Shown piece by piece: positions 35,123 through 46,096 of a DNA stretch of 64,000 nucleotides. A program made the translations under genes and the position numbers. Each line of letters starts with the position of its first letter. Position 1 is the stretch's first letter. The notes beneath the pieces are model-generated. The model worked only from the letters and a program-made list of their open reading frames with translations, did no database searches and was not told the DNA's origin. Source of the stretch: Microstegium vimineum (lineage: Eukaryota; Streptophyta; Magnoliopsida; Poales; Poaceae); NCBI GenBank assembly GCA_022036555.1, contig CM039133.1, forward strand, positions 1,057,184-1,121,183, written 5' to 3'.

Positions 35123-36777
35123 TCTTGTGTGAACCATGCATTCATATGTAATATAACATGTTTAATATGGTAATGCACATAGGCTTGGCTAACGCGGTTA
35201 AGATAACTGCTCTCAAAGCGTGTGACAAAGCTTAACCGCGGTTTAAACTTGCAAGCAACCTAGATTCACTTTTCGTATTGCATAAGCATATGCATGTGTG
35301 TTGTTTTCCCTTTCTCTTCGATTAAGTTTCTTGAGCATCCTCTATGATAGTCCACTTAGGGGGAGCATTCCAAGCTCAAGTTCCTCAAATACCCCTCTTG
35401 TGGCCATATGATGTCTCCTTGGCGCTTCCATTCGAATATTTTGAGCTAAAAACTAAATTTAAGCCTATGGCCAAATAATTGAAAATGAGTGTTTGAGAGA
35501 TGGTTCTCATATCAAGTCCAATCAAGTGTTATTTGGATCTTATTGGGATTGGAACTTGGTTGGGAGAAAGACGCAAAAAGAAAATTTGAAAATTTCCGTT
35601 TTTAAGGCGTCGGACGCTGCCGACGGACGCTCGGTGTCAATTGCCTCAGCGTCCGTCGCGATCGTCCGGAGATTAAAGTTGCCCGCTAACAGGGCGACGG
35701 ACGCTCTCCCAAGCATCCGTCGCGGAGCGTCCGTCGCGGTCAATGCGGCTGGGCGTTTCAAATCGGATCTGGAAGCCCGACGGACGATGCCGTCGGACGC
35801 TCCCCGAGCGTCCGTCACATACCGACGGAGCGTCCATCGCCTCGCGTCGGAGCGTCCGTCGCGAACTAATCGGCGAAATTTTTTAGAAAACCCCGATCTC
35901 CTCTCTGTTTCTCTCGTCCGTTTCAGTTCGCCGTCGCGCCGCAGTTCCAAACCCTAGCCGCCGCAGTTCCTCTCCAGCGCCGCTGAGCTCCATTTCCATC
36001 CTGCCGCCGGCGAGATCCTCTCTGCACTGCGCCGCCACACCCCCCTGCGCTGCCCTGCACTGCCTTTTCTCCACTGCACCGCCGCGGCACCCTTTCCAGC
36101 TACTCAGGCCGCCGCGCCAGGGGCTTCTTCCCAAAGCGCCGCCGCTCCCCTGCGTTCTTCCTGTGAACGAGCGTCTGGTGACCTTGGGGGTCTCCTTCAA
36201 GGGCCTGCTTGGCATCTCCTTCGCCCACGGCTGCAGATCAAGGTTGCAAACCCTAATCGCCTCAGATCCTTTCCTTCCGAATTTCATTTCACCTCTTCCA
36301 TCTCTTTGCCAACACTAAACAAGCTCCTCTACCTTGTCTTGGTTTAGTGCGAATTGCGGATTGCGGTCGGTCGATCGGGGAATCTTCTCTCTTCTCCCTT
36401 TTTGGTCAGAGGCTCGAGGTATGGCAGTGGATATCAATCGATTCTATTCTTTCCTAATTTCATGCTTCTAATAGATCCTTACCTCTAGTTAATTGCTTAT
36501 GGTTTATATATCTCTATCTATCTCTGACGAGCAGGGTCAGTTGGTCAGTTGATCAGAGGATCAGACAGTGGGCAGTGTCAGTAAACTCGGGGCAAAGCCC
36601 GCGAGTACGGATCGAATCAAAGCCTCGCGAGGACAGTCCAGGGCCGGCGTGCCACTCTTTCAGCTGTTTGGTTCTGAGGTTTGTCAGTGGTTTCAGTGAC
36701 AGTGTTTGATTGGCAATGGGGTTGTGGTTTGATTGTTGATGTTTCCTGTCAGTGAGTTGATTGCCAGCGCTTGAGAT
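35123..36777 (+). other. Pol-env spacer with LTR-like palindromes and a leader-like segment
   Basis: 35605-35865 repeats the CGTCGGACGCT/AGCGTCCGTCG palindromes of the LTR. From 35930 the sequence changes to a CCGCCG/CTCC-rich block with 'aaaccctagccgccgc', typical of grass 5' UTRs. It is followed near 36418 by a donor-like GAG|GTATGG and at 36530-36536 by an acceptor-like ACGAGCAG. It thus looks like a promoter, an untranslated exon and an intron ahead of the env-like ORF. Confidence 0.5.
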
Positions 36778-39485
36778 ATGGCAAGGACGAAGAATGCCGG
36801 TCCCGTCCCCGGTAGTGGTGGTGACCCTCCACCTCCACCGCGTCCACCCACTGATCGCGGGAAGGGCAAGCAGAAGGTAATTTCTCGAAAGCGCAAGAGG
36901 CCAGCAATGGATCCGGATTCGGTAGCCGCGCTTGCAGTAGCAGAGGCAGCTGAGTTAGCGGAGCGAGGAGGACATCGCGCCGGCTTGAGGCGCTCGCCTC
37001 GCCGTGGAGCGCGTCGTGAGTCCCCTCCACCTCCAGTGTCAGAGCCCGTCGAGGCTACAGAGGCACCAGCGACAGAGGCAGTCCCAGCGACTGAGCCGAC
37101 AGAGGCCGCGGGCCATTCTACCATTGGAGAGCTGATGAGCCGTCGAGTCACCCATTCCCGAGGCTCAGGTGCACCACCTAGCCCTCCAGGACCCAGACTC
37201 CCAGACCCAGTGAAGCACCAGGTCAGGACACTTACAGCGAACCAAGTCCAGCTGCTTCGGTTTGTTGACTTTCAGTCCTGGTTCCCACCTCAGAGGGACC
37301 CCCGTGCCGGACGAGAGTTCTATACCACAGTGCATGAGGACTTCTACAGAGCATACGTTGACACCGATGCTCCTCTCAGGGCCCACAGGGTGTGCCCATC
37401 TACTCAGATTGAGGGGGTCGGTGGTCCAGAGATCCTGCAGCATCTCCAGTACATTCAGGGTTTGACAGACTTGATGGGACGCTCAGGGGCCTATCAGAAG
37501 GAGTGGGTTTACCAGTTCTATGCCTCTCTGTGGATCTCACCTGATCACGAGTTCCTCCACTTCGCATATCAGGGACGTGACTTCAGGGTTACTGCTGCCA
37601 GATTCAGAGAGCTATTTCACCTCGGATCCTCACCTACCAGGATACACAGTCTCTGCTATGGCGATCAGGAGGCCCCTCGCAGACCTCACGATGGTATAGT
37701 GCCATCCACGGACTTCGTGAGTCCATGCTTTCAGCAGCCGTTCACTGAGGGTTCGAGCTGTACGCCACGAGACCTCACTCCTCTGGCTCGGATCCTCCAC
37801 GAGGTTCTCAGACGGACTATTCTACCTAGGATTGGAGCTAGGGATACTATCACCCGTCTTCAGCTTTGGCTCCTAGCTCACATTGTCCGGAAAGAGCAGT
37901 TCGACCTATGGGATCTGATAGTGAGCGAGCTCGAGGATATCATAGCTGCTGGGTTCAAAGGCCATTGGCAGCTACAGTTCGCACATTGGATCTCATACTT
38001 GATAGTTGCCAAGACTGGGTCAGGGGTTATGAGAGTCACCCTTATGAGGTCAGCTACAGAGTTCCCAGTCTACTCGATGAGCCAGCTTGTGGCCCATGGA
38101 CAGTTGCCTCGCCCCAGCAGAGCCTACAGACCAGGCACGAGGCAGGCCGGAGTGCCACCACAGTCAGCCGAGGTCACCGATGCCACAGTTGAGCAGATTG
38201 CTCAGGCAGAGCTAGCAGATTTGGATGCTGAGATCGATACAGCTGCAGAGACAATATTTAGAGAGGATCTCGACTCTGACAGCTCTGACGAGGACTACCA
38301 GCCCGTGCACGAGTATACACCTATGACACATGACCACGAGGCTGGAGGGTCCGGCACAGCCGCAGCAGCTCCAGCTCCAGGCTCTAGTTCTTCAGAGGCT
38401 ACCCTGCTCACTATACTCTCGAGGATGTAGGAGGAGCAATCTCGTCAGGCAGAGGAGCAGAGACGATAGGCTGCAGATCTACGGAGGCTCACTGAGTAGC
38501 AGCTGGCAGCTCAGGCTCAGACACAGGCTAGGCAGGATGAGTTCCAGCGCCAGTTCCTAGCCTATCAGCTACAGCAGGCAGAGATCCAGAAGACTCAGAC
38601 TCTTCTACTTGAGTGTCTTCTGGCCTCTAGCTCCAGGCAGACCTCCACGCCACACTTTCAATTGCCCGCCGTCTCTCATCAGCAGCAGTTCACTTTTCCT
38701 CCACCGCAGCCTCCAGTAGTTGTGGTGCCCACTCCAGCGTTACCGTCCAGAGGACAGCAGAGTTAGGCACCAGCTACACCTCCCTTCCAGCCAGCAGCTT
38801 CTCCAGAGTACCAGACTCCGAGGACCCAGGTGTCCTCTTGGATAGCTTCACCCGGAGAGTTCCAGACGGGATTCACTCCTACCCGGGGAACTACACTAGC
38901 AGAGGCCTCGCGAGATCTGTCCGCTTCATACCTTGAGATCACGGGAGAAGACTCCCCAGGAGCACCTCAGCAGGTCACACCAGCTCCAGAGACTGCAGTG
39001 GATCTTCCGGCGACAGGCACTCACCAGTCCTCAGTTGCTTCGTCGGAGATCGCACCTGAGCAGTCGGCACAGACAGTCACCACACCTCCAGCTGCCGTTC
39101 AGACGGATGCCATATCCCTTGCAGATGAGGTTACAGTGGCAGTGTCCTCTCCCGGTCAGACTCAGCCTGCAGAGGTTACAGCAGCAGTGTCCCTAGTGGC
39201 ACTAGCAGTGACACCCTCCCCTTCGCCTCGAGTTTTCACTCGTCGGGCCCCCAGGCCTGCTACCACTGAGGCAGGACCGTCAGAGGCACCAGCAGAGCCT
39301 CAGCGACAGTCAGTTGAGACCGCAGCTCCAGAGGTGCCAGTGACAGCTTCAGAGGCCATCCCAGTTGCACCTACACGGCAGAGACCGTATCAGATGAGTC
39401 AGACGAGTCCGACCTTCAGGACTTCATCATGCTGGATCGTAGAGCTGCCGCTACTTCGCCTTCTTCTCCAGCCCCAGACTCTTAG
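36778..39485 (+). pseudogene. Sirevirus env-like protein gene, with premature stops
   Basis: Third gene of the element, downstream of pol. The first 550 codons are open. They give a basic, proline-rich N-terminus (RKRKRP, a likely nuclear-localisation-type cluster), a globular region (about residues 150-420: LRFVDFQSWFPPQ, KEWVYQFYASLW, LHEVLRRTILPRI) and an acidic SDSSDEDY segment. The frame then meets TAG at 38428, 38467, 38497 and 38764 inside a glutamine-rich, predicted coiled-coil region. It continues open to about 39390 and ends, after a frame change, at TAG 39483-39485. I see no clear transmembrane helix. Function of this ORF class is unproven; env-like is a positional name. Confidence 0.75.
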
Positions 39486-39944
39486 TTTTTGGTGCTAGAC
39501 GCCAAAGGGGGAGAGAGGGTCGAGTATAGAGATAGGGGGAGGGATTTGGATCTTTGAATGTTTATTTCCCCGTACTCTTTCATCATGTCTATCTTTTTTG
39601 CTTTTGTCTATATGTGTGATGATGATGGTTGATGTGTTTATATGGTTGCATGTGACAAACTCTTGATTTCCTCTAATACATCTTGTGAGTTGTCTCATGT
39701 TCATGATATATCTCATTGCTTAACGATATTTGAGCTTCCGCGCTTTACTCCGATACATCCCTTGAGAATATCATGAGGTACTGCTTTTTCATTCATATCC
39801 ATGAGTACCATGTTTTGTGATTTGGCTTGGGTGAGCAAGTATGCTTCATTACCATTTTACTAACCCTTGCTCAACCATTTCAAGTCACCCTCGATTCTTA
39901 ACCAAAACTCTTATCCATACTCGAGGTTCTATTGTCGTCAATCA

Positions 39945-39960
39945 CCAAAAAGGGGGAGAT
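39945..39960 (+). promoter_or_regulatory. Sirevirus polypurine tract
   Basis: A purine run AAAAAGGGGGAGAT sits directly before the 3' LTR. It is the expected start of plus-strand DNA synthesis. Confidence 0.85.
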
Positions 39961-41604
39961 TGAAGAATCATGGCCCTAGTTGGTTTCGGTGATTAACGAC
40001 AATTAGAGATTATTATGGCTAACGTGTGTTTTGCAGAGGCTATGCGTAGCTTAGCCATAGTGATCAAGGAGAATGGGCTCTAAAGGTCATCACTTAGCCC
40101 CCAAGATGGACATCGTTTCGGTTGTTAAGGTGACATGATGAAGACCCTAGAATGATAGGCTAAGCGCCATAAGGAGATGAAGGGTACTTAGAATTAGATA
40201 GGGCTTCTCTTTTTACCTTTGACCGTACTATTAAGAGGGGTTGAGACTAGTAGCTTGACTTAGGAAAGCTTCATGTTTAGGTGTGGTGCACACTTGACTT
40301 CCTTAGCTCTAAGCAAGCCTATGGTGACCGTAAGATAGCCTAGAACAACTTCCATATTCATCGCGACGAAAAACGGAGTTGTGAAAATTGTGTTCTGGGC
40401 GTCGGATGCTCCTCGCAGGGGCGCCGGACGCTGTCCGTCGCGTCGGACAAAGGCGCCGGACGCTGGATGGTTGAGTCCACAGCGTCCGTCGACCTTCCAG
40501 AGAGGTTGTTTTCTGGCTAAGTTTTTCCGGGTGCGTCGGACGCTGTCCGTCGGCCAGGCGTCGGACGCTGCGAAGAGCGTCCGTCGACCTTCCAGAGAGG
40601 GTGTTTTTCAAACCCTAGCCAGAGCTCAGCGTCGGACGCTGTGGCTGAGCGTCCGTCGCCTAGTGACGTAGCGTCCGTCGCTGGGAACAGTGTGTCAGAA
40701 CTAGCCGTTAGACAGAGGCGTCGGACCGTCCGTCGCCTAGGCGTCGGAGCGTCCGTCGCCTAGGCGTCGGAGCGTCCGTCGCCTCAATTATGAACAGAAA
40801 CTAGCCGTTGGGCATGCGACGGAGCGTCCGTCGCCTAGTCAACGGAGCGTCCGTCGCCAACTTAAATTGCCAGCCCGAGGCAGTTTTCAGAGGGTCTATT
40901 TATAGCCCCTCCCACTTCTCTCCCACCTTGCCTTTGCTCATTTGAGTTGCTGAGTTTGTTGAGAAGGTTGGGAAGAGAGCAAGAGCCCTAGAGAGAGAGA
41001 GTGATTAGCGAATCCATCCATCCTCTCTCTAGTTCATCCAAGAGTTCAAGTGTGCATCCTCTAGTTGTGAAGCTTGAGTGAGTCAAGCGAAGATCGAGAC
41101 TTGTTACTCTTGGTGATCGACATCACCTAGACGGTCCGGTGGTGCTCGGAGGAAGGTGATCGCCGGAAGATTGTCGGCGGCCCTTCTCCATCGACGTTGT
41201 GATCGGTTGTGGGCGATTCACCGAGCCAGAGTGGCGAAGAATTAGCCCGTAGAGAGCACTCATCCCTTGCGCGGGATTGAGGGGGAGCTATACCTTGCGA
41301 GGTGCTCCAACGAGGACTAGGGGGGAGTGTCGACTCCTCGATACCTCGGCAAAACATCGCCGTGTCAAGCATCTCTTTCCCTAGCTCTTTATTACCGCAT
41401 AACTTTCCGCACTTGTCTTTCAATTCATACTAGAATTGTGTAGGAATTTTTCGCTTTCCATTGCCTTGTTACCGCTTTCTAGCTAGGACACACAAGCGGT
41501 AGGCACTAGGGGGTTAATTGGCTCTTTATAGGTTTAATTCTTGTTTAGAAGTTAAAAAGAGCCCAATTCACCCCCCCCCCCTCTTGGGCATCTTGATCCT
41601 TTCA
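39961..41604 (+). repeat. Sirevirus 3' LTR
   Basis: 1644 bp, 52 bp longer than the 5' LTR. Most of the difference is two extra 'cgtcggagcgtccgtcgcctagg'-type units near 40717-40780. TATA-like TATTTATAG is at 40897-40905. Otherwise nearly identical to 27812-29403. Confidence 0.93.
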
Positions 41605-41609
41605 GTTTG

Positions 41610-41984
41610 GTTGTGAACACTTTTTACAATGGACAAGGGTTTAGATTTATACTCTGGTCATGACACGAATCCTAAAAGGATACGATTACAAGATATTTAA
41701 GGAAAAGAACACGGCACTTTTAATCCTAGTTTTTCCTTCTGTAATCTTCATTCCCTTAATCGTTGTAATGTCGGTTGCTCGATTCGGCTCTTACTCACCG
41801 CTTTTTTCGCTTTCCTTAACGGAAGATCACCACTCCTAAAATAGCCGACCGCATGATCACTTTGCCGAATCCTTATAAATTAGCCGATTGTACCTGCCAA
41901 ATATTCCAAATGTTTGCCTCTGAATTTTACTGCACATTGGCCCATCTGTCATTTTCCTAGGCGTGCCAAAATCCAGTGTTAACA
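41610..41984 (-). repeat. Gypsy 3' LTR, inner piece
   Basis: Continuation of the LTR cut by the Sirevirus. It matches 49461-49836 of the right LTR and ends TGTTAACA. Bases 41605-41609 are the duplicated GTTTG. Confidence 0.9.
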
Positions 41985-42309
41985 CATGCCCCCTCAATTT
42001 CGGGATAAAAGTCATTTTATCCTGAAATTGACTATAAGCTTCCCCTTTCCTTCTAGGTCAACACCGCTCAGTATTGCAGTTGCTGCCCAGGATGAAATTC
42101 TAGTGGTAAGCTTTATTCACCTTCATGCATTCGGCAATTCTTGGTTGATCCTTCTATTTCCTTCCCAATTAGAGCATAAACGATTGCTTCTATCCTTTGA
42201 CTCAGAAAAATAACCGAGCAACGTTCAATTTATCCGAGCCTGGTCCAGTCCAACAATGGCCCATCCGAACGGGAAAATCCTAACCTGTCGCTTGATATTC
42301 CATTCGGTT

Positions 42310-42317
42310 TATAAATA
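42310..42317 (+). promoter_or_regulatory. TATA box of the antisense gene inside the gypsy element
   Basis: TATAAATA lies 73 bases before the ATG at 42383, on the strand opposite to gag-pol. The predicted start of transcription is about 42340. Confidence 0.6.
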
Positions 42318-42382
42318 CAATCGTCCTGCTTCCGCCCCTACCAACAGTGCCAATCTAGCAGTTTCGTCTTCCTTCTTCGTCA

Positions 42383-43197
42383 ATGGCAGGTTGCAGCAAG
42401 CGTCCATCAGAAGAGCCAGAGGTGACTTCTCGCCTCATCTCTCCGAGAGGATCTCAATCTTCCGTTGGGAGCGGAAAAAGCTTCGAATATAGAGCAACTT
42501 CCCGACGAATCCTCCGCAAAAGGTAATAAAGTAACTATGGATCTCTTTTTTTACCTTTATTACCTAACCTTTCCTTTTTCGTAGGACTGACAGTGACTGC
42601 ACTCCCCAATCTTCGATTGGGAGCGACCGCCCCATGGCCCTAGATTTGGCTAGGGCCCAAGAACTGATTGCTTGACATAAGCAATCCAACCTTAGGCTTC
42701 AAGCCGAAGTCTTAGACACCCGACTCGACCGAGAGGAACTTGCCGAAGTTTCCAAAGAGCGGGATGCCGCCAGAAACCAACTTGCTGGTTAGAACAACTC
42801 ATTTCTTTTTCCTTTCCTTCTGCAAAAAATAATCCTGATATTCTAATGTGAATCTTCCTCTTGTGTAGATCTGTCAGCAAGGCTTGAAGCCCTCGAAGCC
42901 GCCATCGCCCATCTCGCCGTCACTGCCCATGCCGACGGCAAGACGTCTCTCGAGCAAGTGGAGCACGTCAACCAACACATCCCGAAGATCTCTCATTCGG
43001 CGATTGCATATGGCGCAATGCTTGCTTTTAGCGTTGTGAAGCTTCGCTACGGCATAGACCCTAGCAAGTTTGATGTCTTCGCCCACAACCTTGAAGAGGA
43101 GATGGAGAAATCCACGCACCTCATGGAGCAAGCCAGAAAAAATGTTGCAGACGTAGTCGACTACACCATCCCAATCGAGAGGGTGTTCGATGAGTAG
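42383..43197 (+). pseudogene. Spliced antisense accessory gene of the Tat-lineage element
   Basis: Three exons read on the plus strand, opposite to gag-pol: 42383-42522, 42585-42787 and 42869-43197. They have GT-AG introns whose phases agree, encoding about 223 codons. The N-terminus is short, basic and serine-rich (MAGCSKRPSEEPEV). The middle (RLQAEVLDTRLDREELAEV, then DLSARLEALEAAIAHL) is a predicted coiled-coil. The C-terminal third (KLRYGIDPSKFDVFA) looks globular. One in-frame TGA (42673-42675) sits where CGA would fit, a typical methyl-CpG decay. Antisense ORFs between integrase and the 3' LTR are known in Grande and other Tat elements with no established function. I recognise no wider family. 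Confidence 0.65.
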
Positions 43198-43439
43198 TCT
43201 ATACTAGGGATCCCCTGTAAAAAACTATCCTGTGGAATACAACTTGCGGTTCTTACTTGCTCATTTTGTCATGATTTTCCTGAGAATAATGAGCCTGCTG
43301 ACTGTTGTTGGAATCCGCATGAGAACGTGTCGATCGTGTTCAAAGACTTTCCGTTCTAAAGACGATACGTATCGTATCGGCTATTTTCCAAAATCTCTAA
43401 TAGCATTTTTGTTTTTTCGGCTAAAGGCGATATACTAAT

Positions 43440-44076
43440 ATCGGCTATCCGGACATAAGTTCTTTTGAATAATTTTGATCATGATCTTATTCGATGCTTC
43501 AGCCTGACCATTGGCTTATGCATAATAAGGAGAAGAATTGTATAACTTGATTCTCATCTCCTCGGCGAAACCACAGAATTCGGATGAAGTAAACTGAGTT
43601 CCTTGGTCCGTTGTTATGTTCTGAGGGATCCCGAATTTGTGAATTATATGCTCTTCAACGAGATTAACCATGTTTTCTGATGTAACTTTCTTCAGGGGAA
43701 TAGCTTCAACCCACTTCGTGAAATAATCCGTGGTCAACAGCACAAACTTATGTCCTTTGCTAGGAGGATGAATTTGACCGATCAAATCTATGCCCCATCC
43801 TCTGAACAGCCAAGGTTTAACAATTGGATTCAAGGACGATGCTGGAGCTCTCTGAATATTACCAAATCTCTGACAGTCTTGACATCCCTTGTAATATTCA
43901 AAACAATCCTCAAGCATGGTTGGCCGAAAATAACCAATTCTCCTTATTATCCACTTCATTCGATAAGCCGACTGATGTGCACCACATACTTCTTCATGCA
44001 CTTCATACATCAGCTTTCTGGACTCCTCTTGATTCAAACATTTGAGGAGCACTCCATCTATGGACTTGTGGTACAA
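43440..44076 (-). pseudogene. Gypsy integrase
   Basis: Minus strand. HHCC finger remnants (VHEEVCGAHQSAYRM, GCQDCQRFG) precede the rve core GWGIDLIGQ, TTDYFTKWVEA and TTDQGTQF. The frame stops at 43514-43516 just after SSPYYA, but the next codons continue as ANGQAEASNK with the catalytic Glu, so one TAA interrupts an otherwise complete D-D-E core. The C-terminal chromodomain-like part is not seen. Confidence 0.85.
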
Positions 44077-44183
44077 CTAATTATCAAGGAGCACGAACTT
44101 GATAGCCTTACACCCGAGCTTTCGGGAAACCTTTTGTGATGGATTTTTCAAATAATCGGTAATTTCGTTCCTCCAGTCATTAA

Positions 44184-44531
44184 TTACCCAATCTTCATCC
44201 AAAGCATGAATTTCCTGATCCTCTCGATACCCGAAGCACTTTGAGCCAGCCTATTTGCTTCTTCATTTTGCCCCCTAGGGATATGATGCAAGGTGGCCAC
44301 CAGGAAATTTCTCAGAAGCTCCCGACACTCTTCATAATAGCCCCTTAGCATATCGCTCTTGCATTCATATTGGCCGATCAATTGGTTAATTACCAGCTCG
44401 GAATCCTCGAAAATATCGACAGCATCAGTCTTCATCTCTACAAGCAGTCGAAGATTTCTGAGCAACACCTCATACTCCGCTCGATTACCGGCACCACCAC
44501 CTTTGCTACAAGATGAACCATCAAAAAACAA
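44184..44531 (-). pseudogene. Gypsy second (archaeal-type) RNase H
   Basis: Minus strand. FFDGSSCSKGGGAG, NRAEYEVLL and EDSELVINQL carry the D-E-D residues of the RVT_3 class of RNase H. That class sits between the ordinary RNase H and integrase in Tat elements. About 30 residues between GGGAG and the NRAEYE helix are missing. A tail HHIPRGQNEEANRLA is typical. Confidence 0.75.
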
Positions 44532-44576
44532 AGTCCATGGTGTAATGGTTACCGTTTCAGCAGAGGGCTCGCGGCG

Positions 44577-45209
44577 TCAGGTAACGAAATCATCAATAAC
44601 CTGACCCTTTACTGCTTTTGCCGATTCGTACCTTAAACCAAATTCTGACAGAGCCAATATCCATTTGTCAATTCTTCCATTTAAAATTGGCATCAATAAC
44701 ATGTGTTTTATTACATCGAACTCAGAAACTACCACACATTCGACATTTAACAGATAACGCCGAAGCTTAGCACATGAATAAAACACACATAAGCAAAACT
44801 TTTCTATAGCCAAATACCTTGTCTCTGGATTTAGTAGTTTTCGGCTAAGGCAGGATATTACTCTCTCTCTCTCTCTCTTTGAACTCCTGTATGAAGGCCG
44901 ACCCTACTGTCAGGTTGTCGGCCGCCACGTACAACTTAAATGGCACATCAAATTGTGGAGGTACCAATACGGGTGGTGCCTTCATGTACTCGTTGATCTC
45001 ATCGAAAGCCCATGGTAGTACGTCACCCCACACGAACTCTTGGTCCTTTTAGCAAGTCGAATCGACTTCAATCTATGTCCCTGGTCCAAACTTACACTGA
45101 TAAATATCAGCCTTGGTCCATCATCAACATTTATCTTCCAAAGCTTATCGGCCGACACGAAGCCACGTCTCGGCTTCCCTTCGCCATCATCGATCATGTT
45201 CCTCATCAA
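44577..45209 (-). pseudogene. Gypsy reverse transcriptase/RNase H, internal core deleted
   Basis: Minus strand. The 5' part (45209 to about 45040) gives the lead-in to RT (FISVSLDQG). The sequence then jumps directly into YMKAPPVLVPPQ and PFKLYVAADN, which belong to the connection and RNase H regions. It continues as LLMPILNGRIDKWILALSEF and AKAVKGQVIDDF. The palm with the YxDD box should lie between and is absent, a deletion I estimate at 200 or more codons. A CT microsatellite (44861-44879) also breaks the RNase H frame. Confidence 0.75.
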
Positions 45210-46000
45210 AAATTACTCTCAGAGCCGATTTCTTGGATCGGCTGTTGGCCCTTGCTGGAAACATTCACAGGGTCTTCTCTCCAAATCTTCCCAGAGAAAC
45301 AATCGAAGCCATCATACTCCCAATAAGTAGGTTCTGTAGCGGCAACACTTACCGAATCATCGGCTTGAACAATCTCAACATCATCTCCAACCCACTGAAT
45401 GAGAGCTTGATGCATGGTCGAAGGTATGCAGCAGTTAGCATGGATCCAATCCCTTCCTAACAATAGACTATATGCCCCCTTGCCATCTATGACGAAGAAG
45501 GTAGTGATCAGAGTCTTTGATCCAATCATCAGCTTGACGTGCACTGCCCCCTGAGTGTCAAAAGGGTTGCCAGTAAAGTCCCTGAGCACCAAGTCTGTTT
45601 TCAACAACTCTTCATTGATTATTCTTAGCTTCCTGAAGGTGGTGTATGGCATGATATTGATGGCAGCTCCTCCATCAACCAGCATCTTGGTCAGGGGCTT
45701 GCCATTGATGTATCCCCTCACGTAAAGCACCTTCAAGTGTCGATGTCTAGCCGGTTTGTCGAACACTGCTTGTTGAGTCAGGATAAGCTGGACCATTAGA
45801 TCCCAGTACTCATTCTCATCGGCATCCGAAGATTCATCTTGTCGGATATCTTGGTCCTCGGGAGCTATAAAGTCTGATGGAATGAAGGTCATGTACGTAT
45901 CAGCCGAACGGTTGTGTCCATGAGGTCTCCCCTTAGGGCGCCATGTTGGCTTCTGTTCGGCAGTTACTTGTGCTAGTTCTCTGTTCCTCAAACGTTGCAC
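45206..46000 (-). pseudogene. Gypsy aspartic protease region
   Basis: Minus strand, 264 codons open. YVRGYINGKPLTKMLVDGGA holds the retropepsin active-site Asp (DGGA in place of the more usual DSGA), followed by INIMPY, FFVIDGKGAYSLLLGRDW and IPSTMHQ. The LLGRDWI hydrophobic-Gly block is the family's second signature. It releases Gag and Pol products. Confidence 0.8.
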
Positions 46001-46096
46001 TCTCCTTTTCTGGCTTTTCTTTAGCCCTGGTGGACACCACTGCCCGTTCTGCCATGCATACTCGTGGTGTTCTCGCTCATCAGAATGAACCCACTC

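Larger units (their letters stand above)
27812..41604 (+). mobile_element. Sirevirus (Ty1/copia, SIRE/Maximus lineage), 13.8 kb, nested
   Basis: LTRs begin TGAAGAATCATGG and end ATCCTTTCA, with the perfect 5-bp TSD GTTTG at 27807-27811 and 41605-41609. The primer-binding site, polypurine tract, gag, pol and a third env-like gene are all present on the plus strand. An unusually long gag with two zinc knuckles, a 1.6-kb LTR loaded with GC-rich palindromes and an env-like ORF after pol are hallmarks of the Sirevirus genus. The two LTRs are very similar except for a change in palindrome number, so the insertion is younger than its gypsy host. pol and env carry frame breaks, so this copy is not autonomous. 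Confidence 0.93.
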
